NCBI GenBank assembly: GCA_028718125.1
Contig: JAQUMN010000010.1
Location: forward strand, 45,269 to 109,268
Source of the DNA: Kiritimatiellia bacterium
Lineage (GTDB): Bacteria; Verrucomicrobiota; Kiritimatiellia; JAAZAB01
Direction of reading: 5' to 3'
DNA length: 64,000 nucleotides
Position numbers and translations under genes: made by a program. Shown here piece by piece: positions 42,065-50,649 of the stretch. Below the pieces are notes generated by a model. That model did not search any database and was not told the origin of the DNA. It saw only the letters and a list, made by a program, of their open reading frames with translations. Every line of letters starts with the position of its first letter. The stretch's first letter is position 1.

Positions 42065-43015
42065 ATGCCGATACAGGAAGACTACAAGGTCAAGCTGGAA
42101 GTGTTTGAGGGCCCTTTGGACCTCCTGCTCTACCTCATCAAGAAAGACGAGGTGGATATCTATGATATTCCCATCGAGCTGATCGCGCGCCAGTATATGG
42201 AATACCTCGGCCTGATGCGGATGCTAGACCTGGATATCGCCGGCGAGTTTCTCGTGATGGCCGCCACGCTCATGATGATCAAGAGCCGCATGCTCCTGCC
42301 GCCGGAGGAACGGCCTGAGCTGGAAATCGAGGAGGAGGATCCGCGCTGGGAGCTCATCCGCCAGCTGATCGAGTATAAGAAATTCAAGGATGCCGCGTCC
42401 AATTTGCAGGAAATGGAATCCCGCGCGGGAAACATGTTCCTGCGCAGCGGGGATGATCCCGTGGTTGTGGTGGAACAACCGGGCGTCGGGTTGGAGGACG
42501 TCACCATTTTCGACCTGATTGCGTCCTTTAACGAAGCGCTCAAGCGGATTCAGGTAAATGATATCGGCGAAATCATGGCCGAGCATTTTACGGTGGCCGA
42601 CGGCATCGAGTCCATCCTGGGGCGCATTAAGCGCGAAACCCAAGTAGTTTTCGCCACTTTGTTCCGTCCGCTCAGCACCCGTCATGAAATTATTATAACT
42701 TTTTTGGCCCTGCTGGAACTTATCCGCCTGCGCCAAGTGGTGGCCCGGCAAGAGGCGGTTTTCGGCGACATTATGATCATGCGCCCGGAAACGGAACAGA
42801 AAACCGACGGCAGAGGACAGACGGCGGAGGGCGGCCCGGCAAAGACAGAAGACGGACGGCAGATGACAGACGCCGGCCCGGAGGGCAAGGAAGGGACGAC
42901 GGACCTTCCTACGCCCGAGAGCTTAGGAGGGCAAGCGACAGACGACGGACAGGCGAAGACCGGCGATGGACGGCGGACGGCAGGAGAGAGCAAGGAAAAA
43001 TCAGCAGCCACTTGA
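42065..43015 (+). CDS. scpA: Segregation and condensation protein A (kleisin)
   Basis: Kleisin that bridges SMC heads. YKVKLEVFEGPLDLLLYLIKKDEVDIYDIPI is the family N-terminus, followed by MRMLDLDIAGEFLVMAATLMMIKSRMLLP. A C-terminal winged helix (LFRPLSTRHEIIITFLALLELIRLRQV) binds the SMC cap. The core ends near residue 248; then come ~65 residues rich in Asp, Gly, Thr, Lys and Glu (KTEDGRQMTDAGPEGKEGTT), encoded by GACAGACGACGGAC-type repeat DNA. The start at 42065 follows AAGGATAAC. Confidence 0.94.
   Translation: MPIQEDYKVKLEVFEGPLDLLLYLIKKDEVDIYDIPIELIARQYMEYLGLMRMLDLDIAGEFLVMAATLMMIKSRMLLPPEERPELEIEEEDPRWELIRQLIEYKKFKDAASNLQEMESRAGNMFLRSGDDPVVVVEQPGVGLEDVTIFDLIASFNEALKRIQVNDIGEIMAEHFTVADGIESILGRIKRETQVVFATLFRPLSTRHEIIITFLALLELIRLRQVVARQEAVFGDIMIMRPETEQKTDGRGQTAEGGPAKTEDGRQMTDAGPEGKEGTTDLPTPESLGGQATDDGQAKTGDGRRTAGESKEKSAAT
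42806..42990. repeat. GACGGAC/GACAGA low-complexity repeat inside scpA
   Basis: Units such as GACGGCAGAGGACAGACGGC, AGACGGACGGCAGATGACAG and GACAGACGACGGACAGGC recur with changes. The same DNA appears in the scpB tail (43750-43815), the lpdA 3' end (26742-26785), the pdhC linker (29113-29145), after pheA (45027-45058) and at 25071-25115, in either strand. Confidence 0.75.
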
Positions 43016-43026
43016 TTTCCGCGTCA

Positions 43027-43059
43027 GCGATTTGAGCCGAATTCGCCGCACTGTCGGGG
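43027..43059. repeat. LIR right-end fragment upstream of scpB
   Basis: GCGATTTGAGCCGAATTC and GCCGCACTGTCGGGG match the right end of the LIR elements (GAACCAAATTCGCCACACTG). Only this end is present, between scpA and scpB. Confidence 0.55.
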
Positions 43060-43112
43060 AAAGCGTACACAAGTTGCGAACATTTACCGGACAACAAGAT
43101 TAGAGGATCTAT

Positions 43113-43949
43113 ATGACATCAGAGACCAGTCAACCGATCGAAGCGAATGCGCCACCGGAACTAAAACAGGTCCTGGGCGCCCTATTGTTTGCCGCCCGGA
43201 AGCCGATTGCGGTTGATGAGTTGCTTGCGGTATTGGCACAAGTAGCCCAAAACGACAAAGACGCCGCTCATTCGTTCGGCAAAATCAAGGAAAGCGATAT
43301 CCGGACGGCCCTCGAACAATTGAAGACCGAGTTTGCCGAACGCAAGCTGGGCCTTATTCTCGTAGAGGTGGCTGGCGGGTTCCGGCTCCAGACAGATCCT
43401 GCCGGCGGACCGTGGGTACGTCACTTGTTGAACCTGGACAAACCGGCGCGCCTTTCCAAGCCCGCACTGGAAACGCTGGCCATTATCGCGTATCGTCAGC
43501 CGGCTACCCGCGCCGAAATTGAGGCTTTGCGCGGCGTCAACGTGGATGCCATGATGCGCCACTTGCTGGAATTGCAGTTGATCCGCATTATGGGGCGCAG
43601 TGACCTGCCGGGACGCCCGCTGATGTATGGAACGACACAACTGTTTCTGGAACATTTTGGCTTAAGCAGCATCAAAAACCTGCCGGGCATCGAACAGTTG
43701 TCGCGTAGGGATGCTGAGCACGTGAAGAGGGAGATACAGGCGGCTGGCAACGGACAGCAGACGACGGAGGGCGGCCCGGCAAAGACAGAAGACGGAAGCC
43801 AGACACCGGACGCCACCCCGGAAGGCAAGGAAGGGACGGCCGACGACGCACAACCGCCAGAGGAAGAAGAGGACGAGTATGACGAAGACGAGGACGAAGA
43901 CGATGATGAGGGCGAGGACGAGGATAAGGGCGATGAAGGAAGGAACTGA
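43113..43949 (+). CDS. scpB: Segregation and condensation protein B
   Basis: Dimeric winged-helix partner of the SMC-ScpA complex. ELKQVLGALLFAARKPIAVDELLAVL opens the first winged helix and LSKPALETLAIIAYRQPATRAEIEALRGVNVD is the family signature in the second. GLSSIKNLPGIEQL closes the core near residue 205. About 70 extra residues follow: a repeat-derived part (QQTTEGGPAKTEDGSQTPDA) and then an acidic run (EEEEDEYDEDEDEDDDEG). Most ScpB proteins are under 210 residues. It lies 98 bases after scpA and 3 bases before pheA. Confidence 0.94.
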   Translation: MTSETSQPIEANAPPELKQVLGALLFAARKPIAVDELLAVLAQVAQNDKDAAHSFGKIKESDIRTALEQLKTEFAERKLGLILVEVAGGFRLQTDPAGGPWVRHLLNLDKPARLSKPALETLAIIAYRQPATRAEIEALRGVNVDAMMRHLLELQLIRIMGRSDLPGRPLMYGTTQLFLEHFGLSSIKNLPGIEQLSRRDAEHVKREIQAAGNGQQTTEGGPAKTEDGSQTPDATPEGKEGTADDAQPPEEEEDEYDEDEDEDDDEGEDEDKGDEGRN

Positions 43950-43952
43950 ACC

Positions 43953-45026
43953 ATGCATGTTGTCAAGCTGAGAAAAAAAATCGATGCTCTGGATCGGCGC
44001 CTGGTCAACCTGCTGAATGCACGCGCCCGGGTGGCCGTGCAGATCGGACAATTGAAGCAGGCATCGGCAGATGACGTGTATGTCCCGGCACGCGAGAAAG
44101 CCGTGCTCGTCCACGTCCAGAGGGCAAATCGCGGGCCATTGGGCAAGGAAGCTATAGACTCCATTTACCGAGAGATCATGTCATCCTCACGCTCCCTGGA
44201 GCGAAAGGTACGCGTGGCCCATTTCGGCCAGGCTACCACGTTTACACACCAAGCCGCCCGCCTGCGCTTCGGCGCCAGCGTGACATACATCCCCTGTGAA
44301 ACCATTTCAGACGTTTTCGAAAACGTCCGCAATAATCAGGCGGACTATGGCGTCGTCCCGATCGAAAACTCTACCGAGGGCGCGGTGACGTATACCCTGG
44401 ATGAGTTCGTCCAGACGCCGCTCAGGATCTGCGCGGAGATTTACCTTCCGATTTCACATCACCTCATGGCTTCCGGACCGCGCCGGGGCATCCGGCGGGT
44501 GGTAAGCCATCCGCAGGTGCTCGCGCAATGCCGCAACTGGCTGCATGCCGAAATGCCGGGCGTGGAGATCATGCCGGTGACCAGCAGCGCGCATGCAGCG
44601 GAAATGGCTGTTAAGGATCGGCACGTAGCGGCCATTGGCAGCATCCTGGCGGCAGAACATTATCACTTGCAGGAGTTGGCGGCGGAGATCCAGGATTTAA
44701 GCGGCAATATGACGCGCTTTCTGGTGATCGGCAAATCGTTTGGGTCTCCCACCGGCGACGATAAAACTTCGATTTTTTTCGCTGTCAAGCACAAGGCCGG
44801 CGCACTGCACAGCGCCCTGGGGTCATTCAAAAAATATCGACTTAATATGACCAAAATCGAGTCCCGGCCCAACAAATTGAAAGCCTGGGAATATCTCTTT
44901 TTTGTGGATATTGAAGGCCATGTCGAGGAACAGCGGGTGCGCAACGCGCTGCGCGATCTGGAGCGTCATTGTACGTTGATGACGGTCCTGGGGGCGTATC
45001 CCCGGGCGCCGGAGGCCGCGGACTGA
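43953..45026 (+). CDS. pheA: Chorismate mutase/prephenate dehydratase (P-protein)
   Basis: Bifunctional enzyme from chorismate to phenylpyruvate. Residues 1-85 are an AroQ-type chorismate mutase (KLRKKIDALDRRLVNLLNARARVAVQIGQLK). Residues about 90-270 are the dehydratase with YGVVPIENSTEGAVTYTLDEF and SGNMTRFLVIG. The end is an ACT domain (FAVKHKAGALHSALGSFKKYRLNMTKIESRP), expected to bind phenylalanine. 357 residues. Probably translated with scpB, which ends 3 bases before. Confidence 0.95.
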   Translation: MHVVKLRKKIDALDRRLVNLLNARARVAVQIGQLKQASADDVYVPAREKAVLVHVQRANRGPLGKEAIDSIYREIMSSSRSLERKVRVAHFGQATTFTHQAARLRFGASVTYIPCETISDVFENVRNNQADYGVVPIENSTEGAVTYTLDEFVQTPLRICAEIYLPISHHLMASGPRRGIRRVVSHPQVLAQCRNWLHAEMPGVEIMPVTSSAHAAEMAVKDRHVAAIGSILAAEHYHLQELAAEIQDLSGNMTRFLVIGKSFGSPTGDDKTSIFFAVKHKAGALHSALGSFKKYRLNMTKIESRPNKLKAWEYLFFVDIEGHVEEQRVRNALRDLERHCTLMTVLGAYPRAPEAAD

Positions 45027-45318
45027 TGACACATGACCGACGACAGATGACGGAAGAAGGGCACCAAAAAGAATATATCGGGACGAAGCCGGACCTATCC
45101 TCCGAAGCTCATAGCGTAGGAGGATGTCATCGTGTGTCGAATTTGGTTTCCCGACCTCCCGGAGAGTCGGGATTCGAAAAAGCAAGGTAAGCTTGGGCCA
45201 AATGCGGGCGCGCCGTGCACAGCGCTATACTTCTGTATGCGCAAGCGCGGCAAACCCACAGGTGACCCAAGATCGCCGCCGCCTTTTTCGAACCGAATTC
45301 GACACACACCGGGAGTGA
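45027..45318. other. Intergenic region between pheA and hisC
   Basis: Begins with the GACGACAGATGACGGAAG repeat type (45027-45058), continues with a spacer (CCTCCGAAGCTCATAGCGTAGG) and ends with the complete LIR element. No gene is seen. Confidence 0.5.
45132..45309. repeat. Long inverted-repeat (LIR) element, copy upstream of hisC
   Basis: Left arm GTGTGTCGAATTTGGTT, right arm AACCGAATTCGACACAC: 16 of 17 bases pair. An inner hairpin TCCCGACCTCCCGGAGAGTC in the left arm occupies the same place as a different hairpin in the scpA copy. Further pairing is TTCGAAAAAGCAAGG/CGCCGCCTTTTTCGAA. The element ends 9 bases before the hisC ATG, and the GGGAGTGA just after it may serve as ribosome site. 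Confidence 0.85.
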
Positions 45319-46443
45319 ATGATAGACACTATGAAACAAATTGCCCATGCATGGATAGCGGACTTGAAGATGTATGAGCCCGGCAAGCCAATCGAGGAAG
45401 TGGCACGGGAACTGGGGTTTGAGTCCGTGGATGACATCATCAAGCTGGCCTCCAACGAAAACGCCCTGGGCCCCTCTCCCCTCGCCTTGCGGGCCATGAA
45501 GCGCGTGGCCTCCCAAATGCATCGCTATCCCGATAGCAGCGCGCACTTGCTGCGACGAGCCCTGTCAAAGAAACTGGACGTCAAACCGGATCAACTCCTG
45601 ATAGCCAACGGCGGCAACGAAATCATCGAGTTCATTGGCCACGTATTCCTGGGGCCGGGCGTTGATATGGTTGTCTCCGACCGCGCGTTCGCCATTTACC
45701 GGCTGATCGGCGACATGTTCCGCGCGCGGGTGATCAGCGTGCCCATGCAACATTTTACGTACGACCTGGATGCAATGCTGGCGGCGATTACGCCCCAAAC
45801 ACGGGTAGTTTTTATAGCCAATCCCAACAATCCAACCGGCACCATGGTCAACGAAGAAACGCTGGACAGGTTCATGCGGCAGGTGCCGCAGCACGTTGTC
45901 GTGGTCCTGGACGAGGCCTACGTCGAATTGCTGCCCGTAGATCAGCAGCCCGACACATTAAAATATGTCCGGGAAAGACGCAAGGTCATCGTCCTGCGGA
46001 CGTTCTCCAAAACATACGGGTTGGCCGGCTTGCGGATCGCCTATGCCGTGGCGCCGGAAGAAGGCATTCAATTGATGCATCGCGTGCGCCAGTCGTTCAA
46101 TTTCAATTCAATGGCCCTGGCCGCCGCCGAAGACGCGCTCAACGACGACGCCTTTGTCCGCAAAACGCGCCGCATGATCAAGGCCGGCCAGAAACTGTTT
46201 GCCGAGCACCTGACCCGGATGAGGATAGCCTATGTACCCTCCGTGACGAATTTCATGCTGGTCGAGGTGGGACAGGCGCGGACAAGGTTTCACGATCTGC
46301 AGAAAGAAAAAATTATTGTGCGGCCCATGGATGGCTATGGCCTGCCCGACCATGTGCGCATCACCATCGGAACACGCGAGGAAAACGAACGGTGCCTGCA
46401 AGCCCTCGCCCGCGTGCTGAACAAACCGGAACCCCAGTTTTGA
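45319..46443 (+). CDS. hisC: Histidinol-phosphate aminotransferase
   Basis: PLP enzyme of histidine synthesis (also able to act on aromatic substrates in some bacteria, which would fit the pheA neighbour). KLASNENALGPSPLALRAM and RYPDSSAHLLRRAL open the fold. ANPNNPTGTMVNEETLDRF binds PLP phosphate and LRTFSKTYGLAGLRIAYAVAP holds the Schiff-base Lys. NFNSMALAAAEDAL and FMLVEVG follow. 374 residues. The start at 45319 lies just after the LIR element. Confidence 0.9.
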   Translation: MIDTMKQIAHAWIADLKMYEPGKPIEEVARELGFESVDDIIKLASNENALGPSPLALRAMKRVASQMHRYPDSSAHLLRRALSKKLDVKPDQLLIANGGNEIIEFIGHVFLGPGVDMVVSDRAFAIYRLIGDMFRARVISVPMQHFTYDLDAMLAAITPQTRVVFIANPNNPTGTMVNEETLDRFMRQVPQHVVVVLDEAYVELLPVDQQPDTLKYVRERRKVIVLRTFSKTYGLAGLRIAYAVAPEEGIQLMHRVRQSFNFNSMALAAAEDALNDDAFVRKTRRMIKAGQKLFAEHLTRMRIAYVPSVTNFMLVEVGQARTRFHDLQKEKIIVRPMDGYGLPDHVRITIGTREENERCLQALARVLNKPEPQF

Positions 46444-46472
46444 ATCAGGCGGCCGACGCCGCAATTAAGATC

Positions 46473-46547
46473 CTGGATTCCCGATTGGATCGGGAATGAC
46501 AAATAACGCCTGCCCATTCTGTCATTCCCGCGAAAGCGGGAATCCAG
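46473..46547. repeat. Palindromic intergenic repeat, TGTCATTCCCGCG family (copy 2)
   Basis: CTGGATTCCCGATTGGATCG and GGAATGACA face TGTCATTCCCGCGAAAGCGG and GAATCCAG. The arms are nearly identical to the copy at 9128-9201; the 20-base centre differs. It is followed by TCCATACTTCGAAATTCCTA, as in the other copy. Confidence 0.85.
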
Positions 46548-46600
46548 TCCATACTTCGAAATTCCTATGCATTGAATCAGGCGGCCGACGCCGCAATTAT

Positions 46601-46695
46601 GCCGTTCTATCGAACGGCCTCTACAACGGATGCTGGCCCACCTGCTATGTTAAGGTCAGTTAAGGGCAGGTATAGTGGCGGTTCGGCAGAACCGC
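46601..46695. repeat. GCCGTTCTATCGAACGGC dispersed repeat (copy 2)
   Basis: Begins with GCCGTTCTATCGAACGGC and CTCTACA, as in the copy at 20601-20660, and ends with GCGGTTCGGCAGAACCGC (a perfect hairpin with a 4-base loop). The 50 bases between differ. It lies between convergent hisC and smc. Confidence 0.7.
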
Positions 46696-46708
46696 AAGAT
46701 TAAAGGGA

Positions 46709-49700
46709 CTATCCTGTGGTGGTTGGCGAGGAATCGCCGTCCTGAATTCCATCCATGACAGCCGGGTCACCCGCCGGTTCCCGGGACTCCTCAAGCGATG
46801 TATTTTCCGTCTGGATAGCGTCTGCGGCCGACTCCGTTACGGCGGGTTCCGCCACTGCGGACGGAGCTTCCACCGCCGGTTGCGATGGTTCTTCCCCCTC
46901 CGCCACGGCGCTCTCGGCCTCCGGCGCCCCACCCTCTTGGAGAGCCGGGGCGGAGTCCACACGGCTGGCCGCGTCCACGGGGGCGGCTTCCTCACTATGA
47001 TGCTCCTTGAAGCGCATGGACATAATCCGTGAGACCTTGTCGGACTCCATCGTGACCCCATAGAGCGTCCCGGCCGCGCCAATTGTCCGTCGGTTGTGCG
47101 TAATGACCAGAAACTGCGACTGGGATAAAAAGCCCTGCAGCACCTTGACAAACCGATGGATATTGGAATCGTCCAAGGCTGCATCTAATTCATCCAACAG
47201 GCAGAACGGGCTGGGCTTGACCATATAAATCGAGAACAACAATGCCACCGCCGTCATTGTGCTTTCGCCACCCGACATCAGCGAAACACTAAGGAGTCGT
47301 TTTCCCGGCGGACGGGCATACACCTCAATGCCGCATTCCAGGATGTCTTCTTCATCCGTCAGGATCAACTTGGCAGTGCCGCCGCCAAACAGCTGCTGGA
47401 ACATAGACTGGAAATTCTCGTTGATCTTGGCAAAGGTTGCCGAAAACAGTTCCGTCGTGGTCTGATTGATTTTCCGGATCAGATCCATCAACTGCTGCTT
47501 GGATTTGACCAGGTCATCCTGCTGCTGGGTCAGGAAATCAAACCGCTCCTGAAGCTGTTTGTATTCGTCAATGGCCCCGGTATTGACCGGCCCCATGGAC
47601 TCAATCTTCGCGCGCAGTTCTGCCACCTGGCTTTCAATGGCTTCCGCGGCGGGACGAACGCCTTCGGGCCACTCCGGTTCAGGCTCCGCATGGATGGCAT
47701 CCGCCGTCAGGCGATAGTCGCCCGTCACGCGCTCGAGGATATGCTCGTGCTTCATCCGGTCCTCGGCACATTTCACAGTCAGCTCGTTTTTACGCGTACG
47801 CTGCGTCTCGATGTCCACGCGCAGTTTCTTGACCTGTTCATCCAGGATCTTGAACTCGGCCTGTTGCTGTTCACGCTTTTCCTGGAGGGCCTGCAGGCGT
47901 TCAGCCTGAGTTTTGATGTTCGACTCGAGTTCGGGGATCTTTTGCTGGGCCTTCACCACCGACTGCTTAAGGGTTTCGATGGCGGTGCGATATTCATCCA
48001 CCCGCGCCGTGCGCTCCCGGATCGTTGCTTCGGCCTGCGTGATGCGGTTGCTGAGCGGTTGATGCTGGGATTCCAGATGCTCGACGGCCTGGCGATGCTG
48101 GGCAGTGCGCACGTTGGCGGCCATGACCTCGTTCAACATCTGCTTGTGATCCTGTTCCAGCGTTGTCAGGTCACGGTTCCGGGTTTCCGCCATGAGCTTG
48201 ATCTCGCCGCGGCGGGCGCGGCAGGCATCCATTTCAGCGATCATCGAGCTCTTGCGCTCGGGTGAGCTGCCCTGTTTTTCCAGTTCGCGCAATTCGTAGG
48301 TTACCGTTTCCAGGTTATCCCGCACCTGGTTGGTTTGACGAGCCATCAGTTCCTGTTCGCCTTCGCGCCGGGCCAGGCCAAGGCGTTTTTCTTCCAAAGC
48401 TGCGCGGGCCTGTTGAATCGCCTCGTCTTGCGTCTTCTGCCGAAGCATAATGGCATCGAGTTCGTGCGCCAAAGTGTCGGCGGCTCCCTGCAGGCCAGAT
48501 AACGTTTCCTGGAACGCGGCAACCTGGTGGCGTTGGCCCAGCGGATTCCGGATGCGCGCGTCGCCGTAATACAACTCGCACGCGCCATCGCCCCGCACCA
48601 GCGTGCCTTGCCTTGTAACATACACTGCCTTGGGAGGAATAACCGGCGGCAACGCCTCGAGTGAATCTATGACCCATACCTGGCTAAGCAGTCGCCGCAA
48701 CAGGGGCCGCACAGCCTCCGCGGCGGTCACATGCTCAACCAGCGCCACAGCGGGAATGCCCGCTCCAGCCGTCGGCTCATCCACCGCCTCGGGCATACTT
48801 GCGGCCAGCAGACAAATTGAACCTTGCGGGTCGGCAGCCAACCGCCGGATCAGGTCACGCGCGCAGGCGGCGTCAGTCACGACAACGGCATCCAGCCACA
48901 TCCGCAAAACGGCTTCCAAGGCCTGGGCATAGCCTTGCTCGGCGGAAATCTGGTCCGCCAGGGCGCCAACCACGCACCCGCTTTGCATGCCCAGCGCGGA
49001 CGGGTCGATCAATACCTGCTTGACGCTATCGGAAAATTCGTCCTTCTCCGCCAGGCTCTTGGTCAGGAGCGCAATCTGTGCGGCCACTGCGGCGGCCTGG
49101 GACTGGTTTTCGGTATGCCGGTTTTCACGGTCCTTGCTGTCCGCCGCCAGGCGGTCGCGGTCGGCAATGAGGGCTTTTAAATCCTGGTCAGCCTGGGTAA
49201 CAGCCGACGTCAGCGCCTGCAGGATTTTGGCGGATTCACCCAGGCGTTTGTCGTGATTTTCCAGGACAAGTGTAAGATTGGCCTGCTCGGCGGCACACCG
49301 TTCCCGGCGGCTGACAATATGGCGATCCTCGCTCTCCATCTGGTGAAGCTCGTTCTGGAGCTTGACGTGCCGATCTTCGAGTTCCAGCATTTCGCCCTGC
49401 ATTTTCTGGATGTCCTGCCGGGCCTGGTCAATGTCCTGCTCGTGCCGGGCATTTTTCTGGGACTTGGTCAGCAGATCGGTCTCGGCCGTCTTTAATTTTT
49501 CGCCCATCTCTTTCAGCTGGGCCTGGCTTTGTTCCAGGGCGCGGCGATCATTATCCAGCTCATGGGTGGCGCCGGCAATATCGCGGGTGTCGCGCTGGAT
49601 CAGGTCCTCCAGCTCGTGCATGCGGCGCCGGTTGATGTCCACCTCCTGGCGGGTACGCTCCAGGAGCGTTTGCATCTCCATATCGGCCTGGCGCTGGCCG

Positions 49701-50551
49701 GCAATCTCGCCTTCGATCTGGTTCAAGCCGTCCCGGAACGTTTCCCCCTGCTGTTCGTGGCGCTGGATATCCTGCTGAAGCGTCTCGATGGTTACGTTCA
49801 GTTTCTCCAGGGTGGTGTCCATGGCCTGGAGTTGATCGGCAATGGATTTAAGTTTTTCGCGGGACATGAAAATGTCCAGCCGGCGCAGCTGATCAAACAG
49901 CGCCCGGTAGCGGGAAGCCTTGCCGGCCTGGCGCTGGAGCGAGATGATCTGGCGCTTGACTTCCTTGATGATGTCGGCCAAACGCAACAAGTTGTTTTCC
50001 GTCTGTTCCAGCTTGCGCAGGGCCTCGCGCTTGTCGGTCTTATACTTGGTGATGCCGCTGGCTTCTTCGAATACTTCGCGCCGGTCATCCGGGCGCGCGC
50101 GCAGGATCATGTCGATGCGCCCTTGTTCCATGAGCGAGTAGGAGTTCGTGCCGATGCCCGTATCCATGAACAGGCGCTGGATATCCTTGAGGCGGCAAGG
50201 TGTTTTATTGATGAAATACTGGCCCTCGCCGGTATGGAACACACGGCGGGTAACGGTGATTTCGTGGTACTCAGTGCCCAGGGTTGATTCGCAGTCGGTG
50301 AAGGTGAGGCTCACTTCCGCGAGGTTCAGCGGCTTGCGGGTGTCCGTGCCGCTGAAGATGCAGTCTTCCATTTTTGAGCCGCGCAGGAGGCGTGCGCTCT
50401 GCTCACCCAGGACCCAGCGGATGGCGTCCGATATGTTGCTCTTGCCGCACCCATTCGGGCCGACAATGGCGGTAATCCCTTCGCCGAACTCGAGTACGGT
50501 CCGATCCGCAAAACTCTTAAATCCAATCAGCTCAAGGCTTTTTAAATGCAC
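46709..50551 (-). CDS. smc: Chromosome partition protein SMC
   Basis: Condensin ATPase. The GTG at 50551 (MHLKSLELIGFKSFADRT, preceded by GAGGAG) is preferred to an upstream TTG because SMC proteins begin this way. IVGPNGCGKSNISDAIRWVLGEQSA is Walker A near residue 35. Long coiled coils lie at about 170-490 and 680-1030, with the hinge between (VKQVLIDPSALGMQSGCVVGALAD). SVSLMSGGESTMTAVALLFSIY is the signature and FCLLDELDAALDDSN Walker B. After the head domain (MSMRFKEHHSEE) an ~85-residue Ala/Pro/Glu-rich tail extends it to 1280 residues. Confidence 0.95.
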   Translation of the reverse strand: MHLKSLELIGFKSFADRTVLEFGEGITAIVGPNGCGKSNISDAIRWVLGEQSARLLRGSKMEDCIFSGTDTRKPLNLAEVSLTFTDCESTLGTEYHEITVTRRVFHTGEGQYFINKTPCRLKDIQRLFMDTGIGTNSYSLMEQGRIDMILRARPDDRREVFEEASGITKYKTDKREALRKLEQTENNLLRLADIIKEVKRQIISLQRQAGKASRYRALFDQLRRLDIFMSREKLKSIADQLQAMDTTLEKLNVTIETLQQDIQRHEQQGETFRDGLNQIEGEIAGQRQADMEMQTLLERTRQEVDINRRRMHELEDLIQRDTRDIAGATHELDNDRRALEQSQAQLKEMGEKLKTAETDLLTKSQKNARHEQDIDQARQDIQKMQGEMLELEDRHVKLQNELHQMESEDRHIVSRRERCAAEQANLTLVLENHDKRLGESAKILQALTSAVTQADQDLKALIADRDRLAADSKDRENRHTENQSQAAAVAAQIALLTKSLAEKDEFSDSVKQVLIDPSALGMQSGCVVGALADQISAEQGYAQALEAVLRMWLDAVVVTDAACARDLIRRLAADPQGSICLLAASMPEAVDEPTAGAGIPAVALVEHVTAAEAVRPLLRRLLSQVWVIDSLEALPPVIPPKAVYVTRQGTLVRGDGACELYYGDARIRNPLGQRHQVAAFQETLSGLQGAADTLAHELDAIMLRQKTQDEAIQQARAALEEKRLGLARREGEQELMARQTNQVRDNLETVTYELRELEKQGSSPERKSSMIAEMDACRARRGEIKLMAETRNRDLTTLEQDHKQMLNEVMAANVRTAQHRQAVEHLESQHQPLSNRITQAEATIRERTARVDEYRTAIETLKQSVVKAQQKIPELESNIKTQAERLQALQEKREQQQAEFKILDEQVKKLRVDIETQRTRKNELTVKCAEDRMKHEHILERVTGDYRLTADAIHAEPEPEWPEGVRPAAEAIESQVAELRAKIESMGPVNTGAIDEYKQLQERFDFLTQQQDDLVKSKQQLMDLIRKINQTTTELFSATFAKINENFQSMFQQLFGGGTAKLILTDEEDILECGIEVYARPPGKRLLSVSLMSGGESTMTAVALLFSIYMVKPSPFCLLDELDAALDDSNIHRFVKVLQGFLSQSQFLVITHNRRTIGAAGTLYGVTMESDKVSRIMSMRFKEHHSEEAAPVDAASRVDSAPALQEGGAPEAESAVAEGEEPSQPAVEAPSAVAEPAVTESAADAIQTENTSLEESREPAGDPAVMDGIQDGDSSPTTTG

Positions 50552-50649
50552 AAACTCCTCGCCTAAATCAGCGTTGTCATACAAACATCTAAAATTTCAT
50601 ATACCATAACAAGTGGGGCAAAACAATGCAACCACAATCTGTAGTGATT

